Origin: Rhopalosiphum padi
Lineage: Eukaryota > Arthropoda > Insecta > Hemiptera > Aphididae
Direction: 5' to 3'
DNA: 64,000 bases
Assembly (NCBI RefSeq): GCF_020882245.1
Contig: NC_083597.1
Span: forward strand, 81,074,152-81,138,151
Below are positions 1 to 13,700 of this stretch, piece by piece. The position numbers and the translations under genes were made by a program. The notes beneath the pieces were generated by a model, which saw only the letters and a program-made list of their open reading frames with translations, was not told the origin of the DNA and ran no database searches. Position 1 is the first letter of the stretch. Each line of letters opens with the position of its first letter.

Positions 1-2044
1 AAATGTGTAATGATAGATGATTTATCATTAATGTATTATTTTTTGTGTGATTTTCAAACTTTTTATCTGAAAATGGCGATACAAAATCTACAGTACATAT
101 GATGGAAAAAATTTATTCGTAAATGAACTGTTCGAAATTGACGTTATGATAACGTTATTGTCAGCTGACGATAAACAAAAGAAAAATGAAAAATTGATAT
201 TTCAAGGTTTCGACTTTATATAAGTAGGTATATTATGTATACGCATAATACATATATTCATATGTATATATTATATAGACTGTTATTTCATAGATTGACC
301 TCTCTCCTTATATTAAAAGTTAATTTATTATAGATTTTACCAGTAAACTAATTACACAATTTTTGTGTACACAGTTTCGATCGCACAAATAACGTAAAAT
401 TGATTAAAAAATCTAATTATAAAACTAAATAAATATTTCTTTTAATAATGCTAATTCACAAAATTATTGAATTTATTATTTTTATAGCTTTATATTAACG
501 ATAAACATTTCAAAACCCAATATCGCAACTATAATCACAATAAAGTCAAAGTGAGTTTACTCAAGTCGATACATTCTGAAAAAATATCTAATAAGTAACA
601 TATATACATGTCAAGTTTAAAAAGATAGTATATTATGGTTATTAATTTTTTCATAAACATTAGGTTTAAATGCTCACAAGTACTTTATAAATCGATCATA
701 AGAAACGTGGATTTTTTTATTCTATTACATATATTTTAATATCATTTTTCATGTTTATCTTTTAATTTTTATAATACATTATAGGAAAGTACAAATGAAA
801 ATTCACCCATCCTATATATTATTCATTATAATTTCATTTGGTACAGTAATTAATTTCATTCAATTTTTGAATTTCATCTGCATTAACTAATCTGATAACT
901 GCAATATACGTCAACTATAAAAAAAAATATTATGTTCTACGACATACTAATAATGTCAATGACGCGTAAATTAAAATTGTAAAACATACACTGCTCGAAA
1001 TGTTTTTGTGTTTACTCACAATATGGCATTCAAGATATTATGCACGTCGGTAGTATAAAAATAAATCAATATCGTTAAAAAATATAAATCACCATATGTT
1101 GACAACTACAATTGAATGACGTTTTGATTAAAATTGTTATAATACTATTTGAATAATCACCTCAGTGGCGTTGTGTATAACCTACGTATAGCTGGTTGAT
1201 GTTATATATTAGGATAGGACATTTTTCAAAAGTATAAATACTCATCATTATCTCAAAATATTATTTACATTTTGAAAATATTTTGTTTTACATAATTTTT
1301 ATTTATCACAAAACAACATTTTTGAAGATAAATTATTTTTTTACGATGAGTCACTGTTGCAAAATTTAAAGTTTTCTACTTTTTTAAATACAATATCATG
1401 TATTTTTAATTTAACATTTCAAAGATAAAGAAAAATATAATTAATATAAAATATAATACTATAAATTTATGACTTATATAAAGTACAAAACTATAACATC
1501 ATAACCGTAAAACGATAAGCTATAATTTGTATTTGATTGTTTACAGTTTATTGTCTTTGCTCTATTTCAGCCAGGGAGTACTAACCTCGAGGAGGGGTTC
1601 AGAAACAACCCCCGTCCACCCCCCTCCCCCCGAAATTCTTGGGTAGAATTAATTTGTTATTAGATGCATTTTTGTTATGAATAACAACGAAAAACAAAAA
1701 TGTATTGTATCTTTTAAATTAATTGTATTTAACTTAATTATAGTAAATTGTCCACCATGATAAAATAATAATAAAATAAACGGTTTACATTTTAAAACCC
1801 TTGTACCTATATTGTATTATGTAATTATGGTGATAAATATTAAATAATACAACTGAACATCATATAATGTGAGTACCTACAACATATACCTATATTCTAA
1901 CCCATTTACACTATTATACATGTTATGAAGAATTATATTATGAAGATATCATTGCCGCTATCGTTGCAAATTTACAATTACATAACTCGCACAATAACGA
2001 TTGTAATAATGATAATGGTAATAAATGATGATAATAATATAATG
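1..2044. other. AT-rich intergenic stretch, no gene seen
   Basis: I see no credible coding exon or RNA gene here. One C-rich patch at about 1571-1642 stands out from the AT-rich surroundings and looks like a decayed repeat fragment. A further 3' exon of the small secreted-protein gene could lie here, but no convincing acceptor plus open frame was found. Confidence 0.5.
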
Positions 2045-4491
2045 TTAGCTCACCGTGATGTCCGTGTTCTGCAATCGGTTCACTGCTGTCGCCTCACCAG
2101 TCTTGTACGAACCTCGTCCCAAACTGTCGATCAGATCTCGTCCGCGGGGTCCATGTTTTTTTTCGAACGACTCTCGAAATTTGGCCCCGTCACTGGGCTT
2201 GAACGCTATGTGACGCATGACCGGACTCACAGCCGGTTGTCCGTAAGCCCTGGCCATGAGGAAACCGAAAGGCGTGAGCCCTTCAGCCGGAGCCGCTTCT
2301 GTTGTGCTCAACGACATCATTAATACGGCGACCGCCGTCTGCAGCAATGCCTACAGTTAAACATAAATAATATAATATTACTTATATTATAATAGCACCT
2401 CCAAGCTAAGTGTTGATACTGTATGATTTCTTAAATAAGTAATCTCGTGTTATATTTTTCCTACTCTTTTCATATAATATGATTATTGCGCCATTACTTA
2501 CATATTGTACATTTCTCAAATATTTATATTAATTTTAAGCTAGTCACCTTGTTCTACGTATACGCCACTAAATGGTATTGACTTATAAATCACTATACGA
2601 TTGCTATATATTATACGGAAAAATATGATAATAATTGCTATATAATATAATATGTTTAATATTTATTTTTGTCAAATGTTAAATCAATTTACTACATCTC
2701 TACTAAACAAATTACATAATTACTAATAACAGTATAAATATTTAACAAAATACTTAAAAATATAGGCTGACAAGTCGACTTTACACAGAATTGTTTTTCA
2801 TATGCAATGATTTATTATTGAATTCAAAACTTAATGAACACAATAACACGTCCATTGTAATGACGAAGTACAATCGAAACTTTCTATACGGCAGATGAAC
2901 AAATTTTTTAAAATTATAATTACATATTTGTGTACACATAAAATACAAAATAATCTTAATTGAATTAATTAAAACGAAAATATTAATACAAAAACAGAAT
3001 AAATAGCTCGAATTTTTTCAGTTAAAAATGTAAATTATTGAGTAAAATTATAAAGTTTTAACATTTATCATAAATTCATAGATAAGATTAATGTATAATT
3101 ATAATTATTTTTTTTATTATTAAAATAACAATAGCTGCATACTAAATTTATTCTAAATCAACAAATTTATAATACTAAAATAAATCTATAAAAACAGCTT
3201 TGTGTAAAATGTACAGAATTACAATTTACAATTATTTAAACTAAACACACAATAGGCATATCAAAAGAATATAAACATGCTATTTTATTTTTCTCTCTAA
3301 CTATTTTTAAACTATTAAAGTTACATATTCATTATAAAAATAATACTTTCATAAAAATTGGAATATCATTAAAAAAAACCTATGTACAATTAATTACGGA
3401 TAACGTTCTTTAATTTTGGCAATAGGTCAATTCACTTTAATATTAAAGCTAGATATAACAAAATATTATCAACTTAGTTCTGATGAACCCGAATTGTTCC
3501 TATTGCGTGTAAGTCAAAGTGATAAAATAAATAGTGCTCTGACATTCTCTAAAATTCCCAACTACCGTTTTTTTAATTTTAATTTTTTGTCATAACAAAA
3601 TCAGTTAGATAAAATTACATTAAAGTGTTTAAATATTAATTTGTATAATTTTATTGTCGAAAAAACTAAAAGCCAAAACTTTAAATTTTTATAAATTAAT
3701 TAATTTTTCCAGTAGATATTTCATTATAAGCTCTAAACAATTTTTTTAATAATTTTTTATAATTATATATGTTAAGAAAAGAATTTATTTTGAAAAGTTA
3801 TGAATTTTTTTTCTTTTTCTTTTAATTTTATTTTTTATTAAAAAAATAAATAATATTTACAATTTGTATAAAAAAATACAATAAGTAAATAGGAAAACAA
3901 AATAATGACGGACAAGAAGACGGTGAGTAGGGAAGCTATTCAGTGATAAGACCCTTAGGACACTTTCTGTCTTAATTATGAATTTTACAACAATAAAAAA
4001 TTCAAATTTCTATTAATAGCAAAATTTGTTAAATTATTTTTAAAAATGTTCACTGCGACTATAACAATAAAATATAATTATATAATAAAATATTAACTGA
4101 AGAAACAATTGATTGATACAATTTTAATTTTTTTTTTGTTTTTTAAATAATTATTATAAATAACAAAAATATAGTACTACATTATATTATAACGTAAACG
4201 TCTGCATTTTGTCGATACTTTTCCTTAGTTTTTATAGTAAAAATTTTTTACTTTTTAAATTAAGAGTTGTAATTTATTATGTATAATATCGTGTTTTATT
4301 TTAATAAAAACATTATTATACGTATTAATATATTATATACCTATATAATATGGCTTTATGTGCCTAAAAGATAACGTATATGCTATATAGGAGGAAGTTA
4401 TTATTTTTTTTTTTTTGCAAATAATATAATATTGTCAGTAATAAGTTATTATAAATATTCAACTTACCGAAAATAAACTTGTGATCTGCAT
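2045..4491 (-). CDS. putative small secreted protein / peptide precursor, two coding exons
   Basis: Family not recognised. Exon 1 codes from an ATG at 4491 to 4468 and ends at a GTAAGT donor. Exon 2 begins at 2350 after a tgtag acceptor and stays open to a TAA at 2045-2047. The join is phase 0 and gives 109 residues. Residues 1-27 form a strong signal peptide: MQITSLFS from exon 1, then a hydrophobic run from exon 2, with likely cleavage after STTEA. The rest has no cysteine, one dibasic site (KK at 72-73) and a GPRGR stretch at 75-79. The ATG has A at -3. A GTGAGC donor-like site at 2053-2048 could splice to an unseen third exon, in which case the last residues differ. It could be a neuropeptide-like prohormone or a salivary secreted protein; I cannot choose. 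The best support is that the signal peptide only forms after splicing. Confidence 0.6.
2054..2350 (-). CDS. secreted-protein gene, exon 2
   Basis: Exactly 99 codons lie between a tgtag acceptor and a GTGAGC donor-like site, both phase 0. Read-through past that donor adds only Val-Ser and a stop at 2045. Both outcomes are possible. Base composition is clearly richer in G+C than the flanks. Confidence 0.6.
2351..4467 (-). other. intron of the secreted-protein gene
   Basis: This is an AT-rich intron of about 2.1 kb with GT and AG ends. It contains a half copy of the TTAA foldback element near 3408-3545 and otherwise nothing recognisable. Confidence 0.5.
3408..3545. mobile_element. partial copy of the TTAA foldback MITE family
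   Basis: The stretch reading ggcaataggtcaattcact and the following region match the inner right half of the complete copy at 12672-13102. It is degraded, with no intact termini. Confidence 0.45.
4468..4491 (-). CDS. secreted-protein gene, coding part of exon 1
   Basis: Eight codons (MQITSLFS) end at a consensus donor (GTAAGT at 4467-4462), phase 0. The exon continues upstream as 5' UTR to an unknown start. The longer open frame seen upstream here is in a different frame and is not the gene. Confidence 0.55.
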
Positions 4492-5327
4492 GGTTCCTGA
4501 CGTATATGCAGAAGATCGCACTGGACTGTGTGCAGTAATCGTAAAAAATGTATTTCCCACACCAGCTTCCGATTCCCGTATAGCTTGTTATACTAATATA
4601 ATATACATAAACTTCAGTGAAAGTGGTTTGAATTTCTCTCTCCGTATTTTCTTTTCTTCCTCGTAACATCATCATCGCATTATGTGCGTTAACGGTATTA
4701 TAAACCGTTTACGCAACCATGTTTAGTATACTTTTAACACATGCGATTAATTATTACGATAAACCGTCTCGCACGTATTATAATGCAACATAAAACATTC
4801 AGCACAATGTAATATGTAATATAAAACATGCATTATTGTAATTCATAATAATTATTCGTTGTATGTGCACCACAATAAACTATGACGTGGGACGCGATCA
4901 ACGAAAAATACATTTGTAATAACTAATAAGTGTATAATATAATATTATTCCTATTAGGCTATAGGTACTTACTTTCGGCGATTTTTTTTTTTTTACAATT
5001 TACTCCTCTCTACATTATATAGTAGTTGTAGGCGTTTAAAAAGGTAGGTATACTTTAAACGGCTAACATCGCACATCCGACATGTTGGTTATATACTTAC
5101 GCAATATTCCATATTACGTATAAACGACATATAATAATAATAATAAGTATGAAGTATAAATATTGTAATACCTATTACATACGTATTATAGTTCCGCGAT
5201 GACGAATAATTTATAATTAGGTAAAAAGTCGGCGTATCGGGTATGCAATTTCAGTACACTGATGCGTCGATTGGGGGTTGTTTCGCATGTCGGCGATGTC
5301 AGGACGACTAGGGCGAGTGGTAATGCA
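4492..5327 (-). promoter_or_regulatory. probable upstream / promoter region of the secreted-protein gene
   Basis: The first part up to about 4675 is probably 5' UTR leading to the donor at 4467. Farther upstream, 5220-5330 has more G+C and CpG than the flanks. No certain TATA box or start site can be assigned. Confidence 0.3.
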
Positions 5328-5684
5328 TTAAGAACAATAAAAACGTACATGTTTATGTCGTCTCCGTCTTACGAAAATAAAACAGCAAATTCGTATTCAG
5401 CAGAATCAATTTCATGCTTGTAAGCTACAAGCATCTTAGAGTTTTAATATTTTACATAGGTAACTATAACTCACTTAAAAATTTAAATATCAACAAAAAC
5501 CTATGAGATGCACTAGATAATAGTATTATCTTTAAGTTAGTTTGATAACAAATAAATTAACTCTAATATTATTGGTAACAGCATAAAATTGATTCTGCTG
5601 AATGTAAATTTGCTATGTATTACGGCCGTAAGACTGAGACAACACGTGTATGTATAATGTATTAGTGTATTACGTCCTCTTTAA
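5328..5684. mobile_element. TTAA-flanked foldback MITE, degraded copy
   Basis: TTAA at 5328-5331 and 5681-5684 bounds inverted halves that share the tctccgtcttac and agactgagacaacacgtg termini of the family. The inner segments (taaattaactctaatatt, attctgctgaatg) also match the other copies. It is about 357 bp with no coding capacity. Confidence 0.65.
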
Positions 5685-8464
5685 TGCAGAAGTTAAGCTC
5701 CGCTTTTCGTTCGAAATTCACTGTATAATATTGACAATGTCCTTGAAACAAACACATTATTCCAAAATAGTAATGGCTAGGAAGATGGTAATATAGGACT
5801 ATATACAACTATACCTTTATGCGATTATAATACTATCATTGATCATTCGCGCATTTTACAAAAGATATATAATTACTTCTTGCCTATAAATTACTTTAAT
5901 CGCACACGTTTTTTCAAAAATGTGCTACTGAAATATATTAATATAATTAAATACTTTAATAGTTGAAAATCTATAGGTTTTTTTGTAATACCTATTACCT
6001 AATAGAATATTTATTATAATTAATAATTTTATTAATAGGTAGTAGATAAAAATAATTTCGGATATAAAATGAAAGTATAGATAGTATGAATAATTTACCA
6101 ACGTGGCAAATAGGATATTTTACATTTTATACGCTAATGACAATAATAATATATAATATATAAAACTGTTATGTGACGAAAATAAAGGGAAATTTAAGAA
6201 TTCTAAATTAGGTGCCTAACACTATAACAGGTATCTAGTTTAAAATAATAAAGTGGGGGGAAATACAGAAACTCCGCGATGCCATAGATGACCATTGTAG
6301 TTAGCGAATAACCCGGTATAGGTTTTTGAAGCATAGGTATTATTTTAAAGATTTTTTCCTATTATATATTTATATTATACTGTTATGACTGTACACTTCA
6401 ATATACGTAATTTACTATATGCGCATTTAAGTACTTCGACACATAACCGGACACTCTATCAAACCTAATAATAAACAAATATTGACGATTAGTTTGAGTA
6501 ACTGCAGTTGACCTGTTCGTCATTCATACCTATAACTTAAGTTAATGATATAGTATGCTGCAGACTGCAGCAGTAGTGCAGTTTGGTCCATACCTCCGTG
6601 ATTCCCCGTTTCCCTATATCCACCGTATTATAGATAAATGAGAAAACGGGAAATCCCGGTTGGCCACATTTTATTTTAACCAAAATAATTACAATTAGTT
6701 CCGCTTTATAGCTTATTATAAAAGTATTGCGCCTATTGCGGGTGCCTATTACCATCGGATTTTTATAATGATCTTTATTGAGACATGGCGGCGTTACCTG
6801 TATAATATATTATATTATATAGGTATTATGAAATACCTATTTGACAGCGGTTGACAGTGATCTAACATTTTATAATGACTTGTAATAACAAATTTTAAAT
6901 TATTAAAAATATCAATTTATGAATGGTATATTGGTATGGTATGCAAATAAATAATAATAATTTTTCATCCATCTAATATTTAAATATTCTCAAGATCATG
7001 AAGATCATAATATAATCATAATATCTATTACCTAAAATGCCGGAAAAACTGCTGCAAATATCAGTCAATAAATAGGATTATCAACTATTTTGACATTCGT
7101 CTCAATAATATATAATATTTATTACAATATAGCCTATAGGTACTACGAACTGACATCTAAGAGATAGAGACACCCGACTTACAAAGCCTAGCTAAGCTCA
7201 CTAAAATATTTTTATAGCATCCAGAAAAAATCCAAATTACACGTTTGTCGACCTATAAGTATAAGTAGTAGGCATTTACATTTTTTTTTATTTATATTAT
7301 AAGAAAATCTACAAACTGTAATTATTACCTATTAGTTATGTACAAAAAGTAAAAGCGATGACTTTACATAAACATAATACAAATTAGTAATTACACATAG
7401 CATAAAATAACTCGAGAAACACATGATGAGAGAAATCACTTAGCGATGGAAGTATGGAACCCCCCCCCTCAGAAGCGATTACATTTAAATGACCGAAATG
7501 GATGGCATTTACTGTTTTAACATGTTGTGACGCGAAATTATTTTATAGAAGCGATTTGTTCATGCCCAGACATTTAGTACCTGGTTTCCTAAAATCCTAA
7601 CAGTCATCAGTATTTTAGTATTTAATAGTAACTAGTTACAAAATAAATAGTTAAAAGTAGAATTATGATTGTTATAGTTTTCGGTAATTTTGAAGTATAA
7701 AAATTAATTATTTTAATTTAATAATCATTATGGTAAGTTTAAAAAAAATAATTTTTCAGATTTGAACAACATAATAATTAAATTATATTATGACAATTAT
7801 GTTTTACATTACTTACATAGTTACATTTCAGATAAGTTCTTTAAATTTCCATCAATCTCTTAACTTTTTTATTACTAGGTTATACTATCCAGTATCAGGT
7901 TTTCTTTTCAGTTTTCACAGTCATCAATTATACCATTATCTGAATCATTGTACCCGCCACGGCCCACGGACTATATCTTAGTACATTATCTTAATCCGTT
8001 GTAACCACTCACTCACGAATCACATTCACATATATAGATATTGTCAGTATGTCACATATAGGTACCTACTGGTTACTCTGAAACATAATTACCTAGGTAT
8101 ATAATAGATCAATTACATTGTAAAACTTTTATTTTCTGGTTTTTCCCTTTTTTTTCTTCTATAGTTCTATTGTACATTTTAAAATCATTGCAAAACAAAA
8201 TAATGTTGAAACAATTAATTTAATAAATAAAAAACTTTTCAAATATAATCCATAGTCTGTAGATGAACACTATAGGTGGTACCATCAGGCACATAATTTA
8301 TGGGGACAATCTATACATAGTTATATTCAAAGTTATAGTTATAATAGATAGATAGATAGTTAATATTATTTTACAATTGATATTTTTTTTAATTTGGTAA
8401 GTTGAACTCGTTTTTGACAAGAACATACATACCTACCATTCTATCAATATATATGGTTTATGGT
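5685..8464. other. intergenic stretch, nothing recognised
   Basis: This is AT-rich sequence with scattered short open frames that lack splice structure, composition or family resemblance to support a gene. Confidence 0.5.
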
Positions 8465-8669
8465 CATAGGTGTAACTAGTCCTTTAAGTTAGGGGAGGGA
8501 GGTTATAGAGTCCTAAAAATGTTTTGTAGCAATTTTTTTAATTTGATTATTTATTTATTACATTGTGGACAAAAATAAAGTTAATACTAATATGTTTATA
8601 AGCAAATACATTTACCTAAAAATTATGAGAGGCCTGAAACCAATCCAAGCCCTCCTAGTTATGCCTATG
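8465..8669. mobile_element. hAT-like MITE with perfect 8-bp target duplication
   Basis: The ends cataggtgtaactag and ctagttatgcctatg are inverted repeats matching at 13 of 15 positions. The flanks carry the same 8 bp (tttatggt at 8457-8464 and 8670-8677). An 8-bp duplication is the mark of hAT-superfamily insertion. The element is 205 bp and non-coding. Confidence 0.75.
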
Positions 8670-10491
8670 TTTATGGTAAAATATAATATATCTAAATATT
8701 TTGATCATTCAATTTGTGTGTACAAAATAGTATAAAAGTAGTAGTAGAATATTTCAAGTTTATATAATTAATATTTTTTGAATTTCAACAATGTACATAA
8801 TACATATTATAATAAATAATATAAGTTTGAGAAATAATCATTATTTTATAATTGAATATCTATTTTGGTTAAAATTTATATGCTTATAAAGATGTGGCTA
8901 TATATATTTCAATATTTTGAAATAACTATAAAAATAACTTAGTTAAAATTATATTGTCTAAGAAGTATTCATAAATATTTGGTGAAATTGTCATCATTAT
9001 GGTTATTCTTTTCTTAATTACAACATACATATTAGAAATTAGGTGTTACTACTTATATTATATATTTACTATCTTACCTATTACTTGTATTATTATTGGA
9101 ATTAATATCATGTTTAAATGTATATGTGTTATTTGTATTAATTATTTAAATTGTAAATTGTTCTGTTTTAAATTGTTGTATAGAGCTTCGCCCATTAATA
9201 TAAATATAAATAAATAAATAAAAACAAAATTAATCTTACAAAAAACTAGTAGAAAGCAGAATTTTCCCACTATTTTTTGTTAGTCTGTTCCCAATTATTT
9301 AGCGAATAACTAATTTTTCTATTTTTGACTACCTAAAACAAAGTATTTACTCTCAAAGTAAACACTCAACTTTGTAAAATCAATACATTCTCCGTTGTAC
9401 TAAAAAATCTAAAATCATAGAATAATTAAAAAATAAAAAATATATTATACAACACATATTTATATTTACTTTGGTAGAAATCAGTTAAAAATAATAGTAG
9501 ATAACATAAAATGATTTTAAAAATAAAACAATAAGTAATATTAATTAAGTAAAAATAGCTTGTTATAAACAGTAATCAATATAAATAAATGAACATAATA
9601 AAATGTTTTATTTCGAACAAATAAGCTTGATCTATAAGACAATAAATAAATAACTTTAATAATAATATTAATAGTATGAAATGATAAAACTATCAATTAA
9701 ATACAAAGAAAACAAAAATATTTGTGTTTCAGTCTTCAGTGATTCAAAAATCATATCATATTGCCAAGTAAACAATTTTTCATAGCTTTTTGTACCTAAA
9801 AAAAAAATAGTTATGATAAAAATGCACATTTTTTTCGTTTTAAATTTATATTTACAATAAATATTATATGCATGCTAACAATAATTTTACACAAAGCACT
9901 AAAAATATTTGTTATTAACTTATTAAATTTAAAAGTTAAAATTATACTTTTTAATACTAGGACATATTTAATTTTCAATTTTAGTACAAGTTTCATGCTA
10001 GTAAGTGACCAAATTTAATTTTTCAAAATCATTAAATTATCACATAAGTATTAATATAAAATAAATGTTTAACATTTTACAAAATTATCGAAATTGATTT
10101 TAACGAATTCGGATTTATGAATGAATAATTAAATTATATTATAGTCAAAACTCAAATCTAAATTAAAATTTAACTACCACAATAATTAAAATAATTTTTT
10201 TCATCAAAATGAGTAAATATAAATATAACATTTTATAATACAATGATTTAACTAAATAAAACAGAATAAACATCTAATAACAGGACTTTTATAGATTTTA
10301 AAATAATAATTACATTGTTGTGCATATGGATGGCACTTAATGGCACTTCAGTAATATAAATTATATTCAAAGCAAAAGCATAATAAATTTATCAATAGTT
10401 AAAATATTCATTAAAATAAATTAACAATATCCAATAAAAAGCATTTACTTAAATAAAAAATATTAAAATAGTTTAGTAAATAAAATTGTTG
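8670..10491. other. intergenic stretch and haspin 3' flank
   Basis: I found no gene. The haspin 3' UTR must begin at 10491 on the minus strand, but no clear polyadenylation signal was located close to the stop. Confidence 0.45.
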
Positions 10492-10705
10492 TTACCCAAT
10501 TAAATTCAATACTAAATCACTTTCGGCAAAACTTTTGGCACTACTAAAGGATAATATTATATTTTTCAATTGTTCCAGAATTGAACGTCCATTATTATGT
10601 AGAATTGTATTAGTCTTTTTATAATGCACTGATAAAAGCATTTTATCTAATACATAATGCAGCCAGTATATATTTGTAGCTGGTTTGAAAGATTCCCATT
10701 GATCA
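10492..10705 (-). CDS. haspin: haspin exon 10, C-terminus
   Basis: Final exon from a cacatag acceptor to TAA at 10494-10492. It encodes NIYWLHYVLDKML and a C-terminal helix segment with LSFSSAKSF, matching the human LNFSSATDL. Confidence 0.92.
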
Positions 10706-13700
10706 CTATGTGAAAATAATTTAAAATTTAATTAATTTAGATAATGAAATATAAACATAATGCTTACTTAGTTTCTTTTTTCATCATCCGATAAATATCA
10801 AATTGATAGTCGCCAACCGAGGTAAATAATTCTATATCTTTAGCAAGATCATTATATACATGTTTGGAATTGTATGTCATTCTACTTAAGGTAAAATCAA
10901 TTATTGTTATCTGTCAAAATAAATATAAAATTTATTTTATTGTAATCAGGGGTTTTCAATTTGATAGTATTAGGAGAAGGTAAAGCGATTTTTGAATTAA
11001 CAATTAATATGTGTAGGACCCTAAGAATTTATTCTCATCGTTCCATACATTAAAATAGTAATAATATTTATTATGATGATTTCTGCATTATCAAAGAATA
11101 AGTTTAAACAAACAAGGTTTTTGAAAACATTATAAGTATTAAATATTTATGGTTTTCTAAAAAACAGCAACTGGGAGCTTGATGTTTGCGACTCATTTAT
11201 TGTAGGCCACACTATAATTTTGAATAGAAAATGTAAAATGCACAATAAAAAATAATCGAAGAAATTATTCAACCCAAATGGATTCACAAGCTCTCAATTT
11301 AATAGACTATTTATGTCAAACTTAATATAGATTTGAAAGCCTATAGGTTTCCACTTTCCTCCACACTGTCACTCTAAAAAATAATCATTGTCCTAACCAA
11401 GCGTGAAACACATCTGTAAAATTAACTTATTGTCAACAAGACAATTTTCATTATAAATAAAACTCTTTTACTCAATATGCATTCTACACTAAAATTATCA
11501 ATAGTTATGGATTAATGTAAGTCGTAAGGTGGTAATGCAACTCCTGTCATCTTTTGTATAATAGCTAGTTACATACCTTAATTCCCCGTGACGGTACATT
11601 AAAATATTCACCCTCCAATTTATAAGATATATTCTTGTTTGAACATTTTTTTATTAAAATGTTACCAATATGTAAATCACGATGTTCAAACTTGTATACT
11701 TCCTCCGCTACAGCTAACCCAAAAACAATCTGCAAAAAAAAAACACTTACCCGTTAGAGTTTAAATAAATCCATAGATTCTAAATTTGATATTATTCAAA
11801 ATGAGTTATTATATATTTTATTTGTGTTATTTGTATTATATTATATGGATATAGCTCATGGTTTGCTAAACATCTAAGATATGTATTTGTTTAAAAGCTA
11901 TTTATATTACAATACTTATAATAATTATTATTTTGGTTATCATAAAAATTATAAAACACTGAATTATATTTTAAACACCTATCTGTATAATAATATAAAA
12001 ATGTTAGTTGTTTATGGGAAAATAAGTAATTATTTTAAATTTAAATGCAGTTAATGAAAAATAACATTTTTATTATAGCATACCTGTAAAAATGCAAATA
12101 ATGATTGATCTGCTGAGTTGAAAATAAAATTCTCTACATCAATACCACCATTTTCCATTTCCAAAATCATAAAAATTTGATCCTTTGGCAATATGTTAGG
12201 ATTATCATTATCAGAACCTAATGTATAACATGAAATTAATATATTATTAAATTTAGATACTTTAAAATAATTTAAATAAGTTATCTTTGTTTTTGAGTAA
12301 TATGACAAATATGTTTTTTTTAATTTATATAAGGCTTATTTATTGATTAAATTAATATTGTGTAAAAGACAGGGGTTTTCAACCTGTGTGCTAACTCTCT
12401 GGGTGTTGCTGATTATCAAAGGAAAGAATTCTTTCTGGTAGAAAATAAAAATTTGTTTATTTTATTATTATTATTACCATTATGAAAACTGTGGACTAAA
12501 AAAGGTGGAAAACCCTCGATGTCTTTGATATGACAAACATTTTTTTTTGTACATATAATCACTTAGTTACGCTTGATCTTCAAATAATTACTACCTCTCA
12601 ACAACAAATATAGTTAGTAATACCGTTGAATAAATAAATTATATTATATAAACATAAACTGACTTCTAATGTTAAGAGGACGTCTCACCCGCACGTGTTG
12701 TCTCCGTCTTACACATGTACCAAATAATACATTTTCATTCACCAGTTTCAATAGTGTGCTTTTAGTTTTAATATTGAAGTGAATTGACCTATTATCAAAC
12801 TTTTAGGTAAGAACATTATCGGTATTCTCTCGTTGGATTTTTACGATATTTTAATTTTTAGACGAGTTATGAGTATGAAATTATTAAATATTTGAAAATG
12901 CTTATAATTCATTTAAAAATTAAAATATTGTAAAAAGCCAACGAGAGAACACAGATAATATTCTTACCTAAAAGTTTGATAATAGGTCAATTCACTCTAA
13001 TATTAAAACTAAAAGCACTCTATTAAAACTGATGAACGAAAATTTACTATTTGGTACATGTGTAAGACGGAGACAACACGTGCGGGTAAGACGTCCTCTT
13101 AAATTAATACCTTATAATAAGTAATAATTACCTTTATCGTTATCATATTTTTGCCAGTAATTAATCAAAATATTAGGATATTTTCCTTTAACACAAGAAA
13201 CACGCTTAAGCTTGCAAAATGAACTGGATTGATTCAAATTACTTTTGTTCCATAATTTATTCAATTCTGTTGCTATTATGATTTCACTGTAAACTTCAAA
13301 CATTTTCTTCTGATTCTCACTATTAATATTTACTTCCCCCTCTACAGGAATGATTTTAACAATAGTACATTGATTTTTATGGGAATAACTAAACACTTCG
13401 CCATAAACACCTTCTCCAACTTTTTTCCATTTATTTGTACACCTTAAAATAAAAATGCTATAATAATGGACAATAAAACTAACATCATACATACTTTGGC
13501 CCTAACCACGATTCAAAAGATATTAATTCTTGTTGATTACACGCTTCAAAAATGTAATTTCTGGCTTTTTGATTTTCAAGATCTACAATCACACAAATGT
13601 TTAATTAATAAACTCACATTATTTAACATTATACAATTTATTAAAGTTTTGAAAAAACATGATAATTGTGATTACAAATCATCAGGTTGTATTCTAAATT

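Noticed and set aside
1560..1650. Possible third exon of the secreted-protein gene near a C-rich patch
   Set aside because: No acceptor with a continuing open frame on the minus strand; looks like repeat debris.
4364..4675. 103-residue minus-strand open frame
   Set aside because: It crosses the donor at 4467 and is in a different frame from the signal-peptide ATG, so it is most likely 5' UTR.
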